From the NCBI GenBank assembly GCA_026645735.1, contig JAPKMT010000028.1:1-43174 (forward strand): DNA of 43,174 bases, read 5' to 3'. Position numbers and translations under genes: made by a program. The first letter of the stretch is position 1, and the number at the start of each line of letters is the position of its first letter. The stretch comes from Flexilinea sp. (GTDB lineage: Bacteria; Chloroflexota; Anaerolineae; Anaerolineales; Anaerolineaceae). Below the pieces are notes generated by a model. That model searched no databases. It was given only the letters and a program-made list of their open reading frames with translations, and was not told where the DNA came from. This document shows positions 43,174 to 43,174 of the stretch, piece after piece.

Positions 43174-43174
43174 A

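Noticed and set aside
1..43174. tRNA, rRNA or other large structured RNA genes
   Set aside because: No TPsiC-loop-like GTTCGANTC within a cloverleaf context and no rRNA-like blocks were found on reading both strands.

Overview
The window looks like a contig from a low-GC member of the Chloroflexota, probably class Anaerolineae. This is an inference from style, not a marker-gene tree: surface proteins carry Thr/Pro-rich linkers after a single membrane span, golvesin-like and NBR1-Ig-like extracellular domains occur, and RpoB has a large lineage-type insertion. Nearly all space is ordinary coding sequence. No rRNA, tRNA, CRISPR array, transposase or phage gene was seen. The two ends carry the same 76-bp sequence in inverted orientation, most likely because the assembly stopped at a dispersed repeat.

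Layout. 217-4206 is rpoB as a single-gene unit closed by a terminator, with no rpoC after it. 4339-5780 (minus) is thiN plus a HAD phosphatase. 6093-9119 is an arginine module: a strong promoter, a 16-codon Arg-rich leader ORF that seems to start at the transcription start, a four-segment attenuator, then argG and argH. 9167-11475 (minus) is recX-rny. 12314-18734 and 21532-31639 are mainly surface polysaccharide genes: an AlgJ/AlgI-type O-acetylation pair, a golvesin-domain membrane protein, a GT-C transferase, a Wzz-Wzy-metallopeptidase operon, a fused MDR/Gfo-Idh dehydrogenase, a heparinase II/III-type lyase and a GT4 transferase. 18926-21378 holds small membrane proteins around a PfkB-like protein that lacks its catalytic Asp. 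31820-35197 is a polar amino acid ABC transporter with a dimethylargininase whose product, citrulline, is the substrate of ArgG. 35873-42981 holds a coiled-coil/Ig surface protein, a PP2C-like/beta-propeller membrane protein, an unknown protein, a MATE exporter and an alpha/beta hydrolase.

Two things stand out. First, the argG leader (6093-6255) has every part of a ribosome-mediated arginine attenuator, with a leader peptide (MNRKSSANFVRRGYRS) that is probably leaderless. Second, the intergenic spaces are seeded with a family of about 120-bp palindromic elements (CAG...CTG ends, a polar long and short arm, and a central 23-28-bp hairpin tipped GCGC-NNN-GCGC). Their hairpin arms differ between copies but remain complementary within each copy. 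I count four near-complete copies, several partial or internally deleted copies and a set of end remnants, all outside genes. I do not recognise this family.
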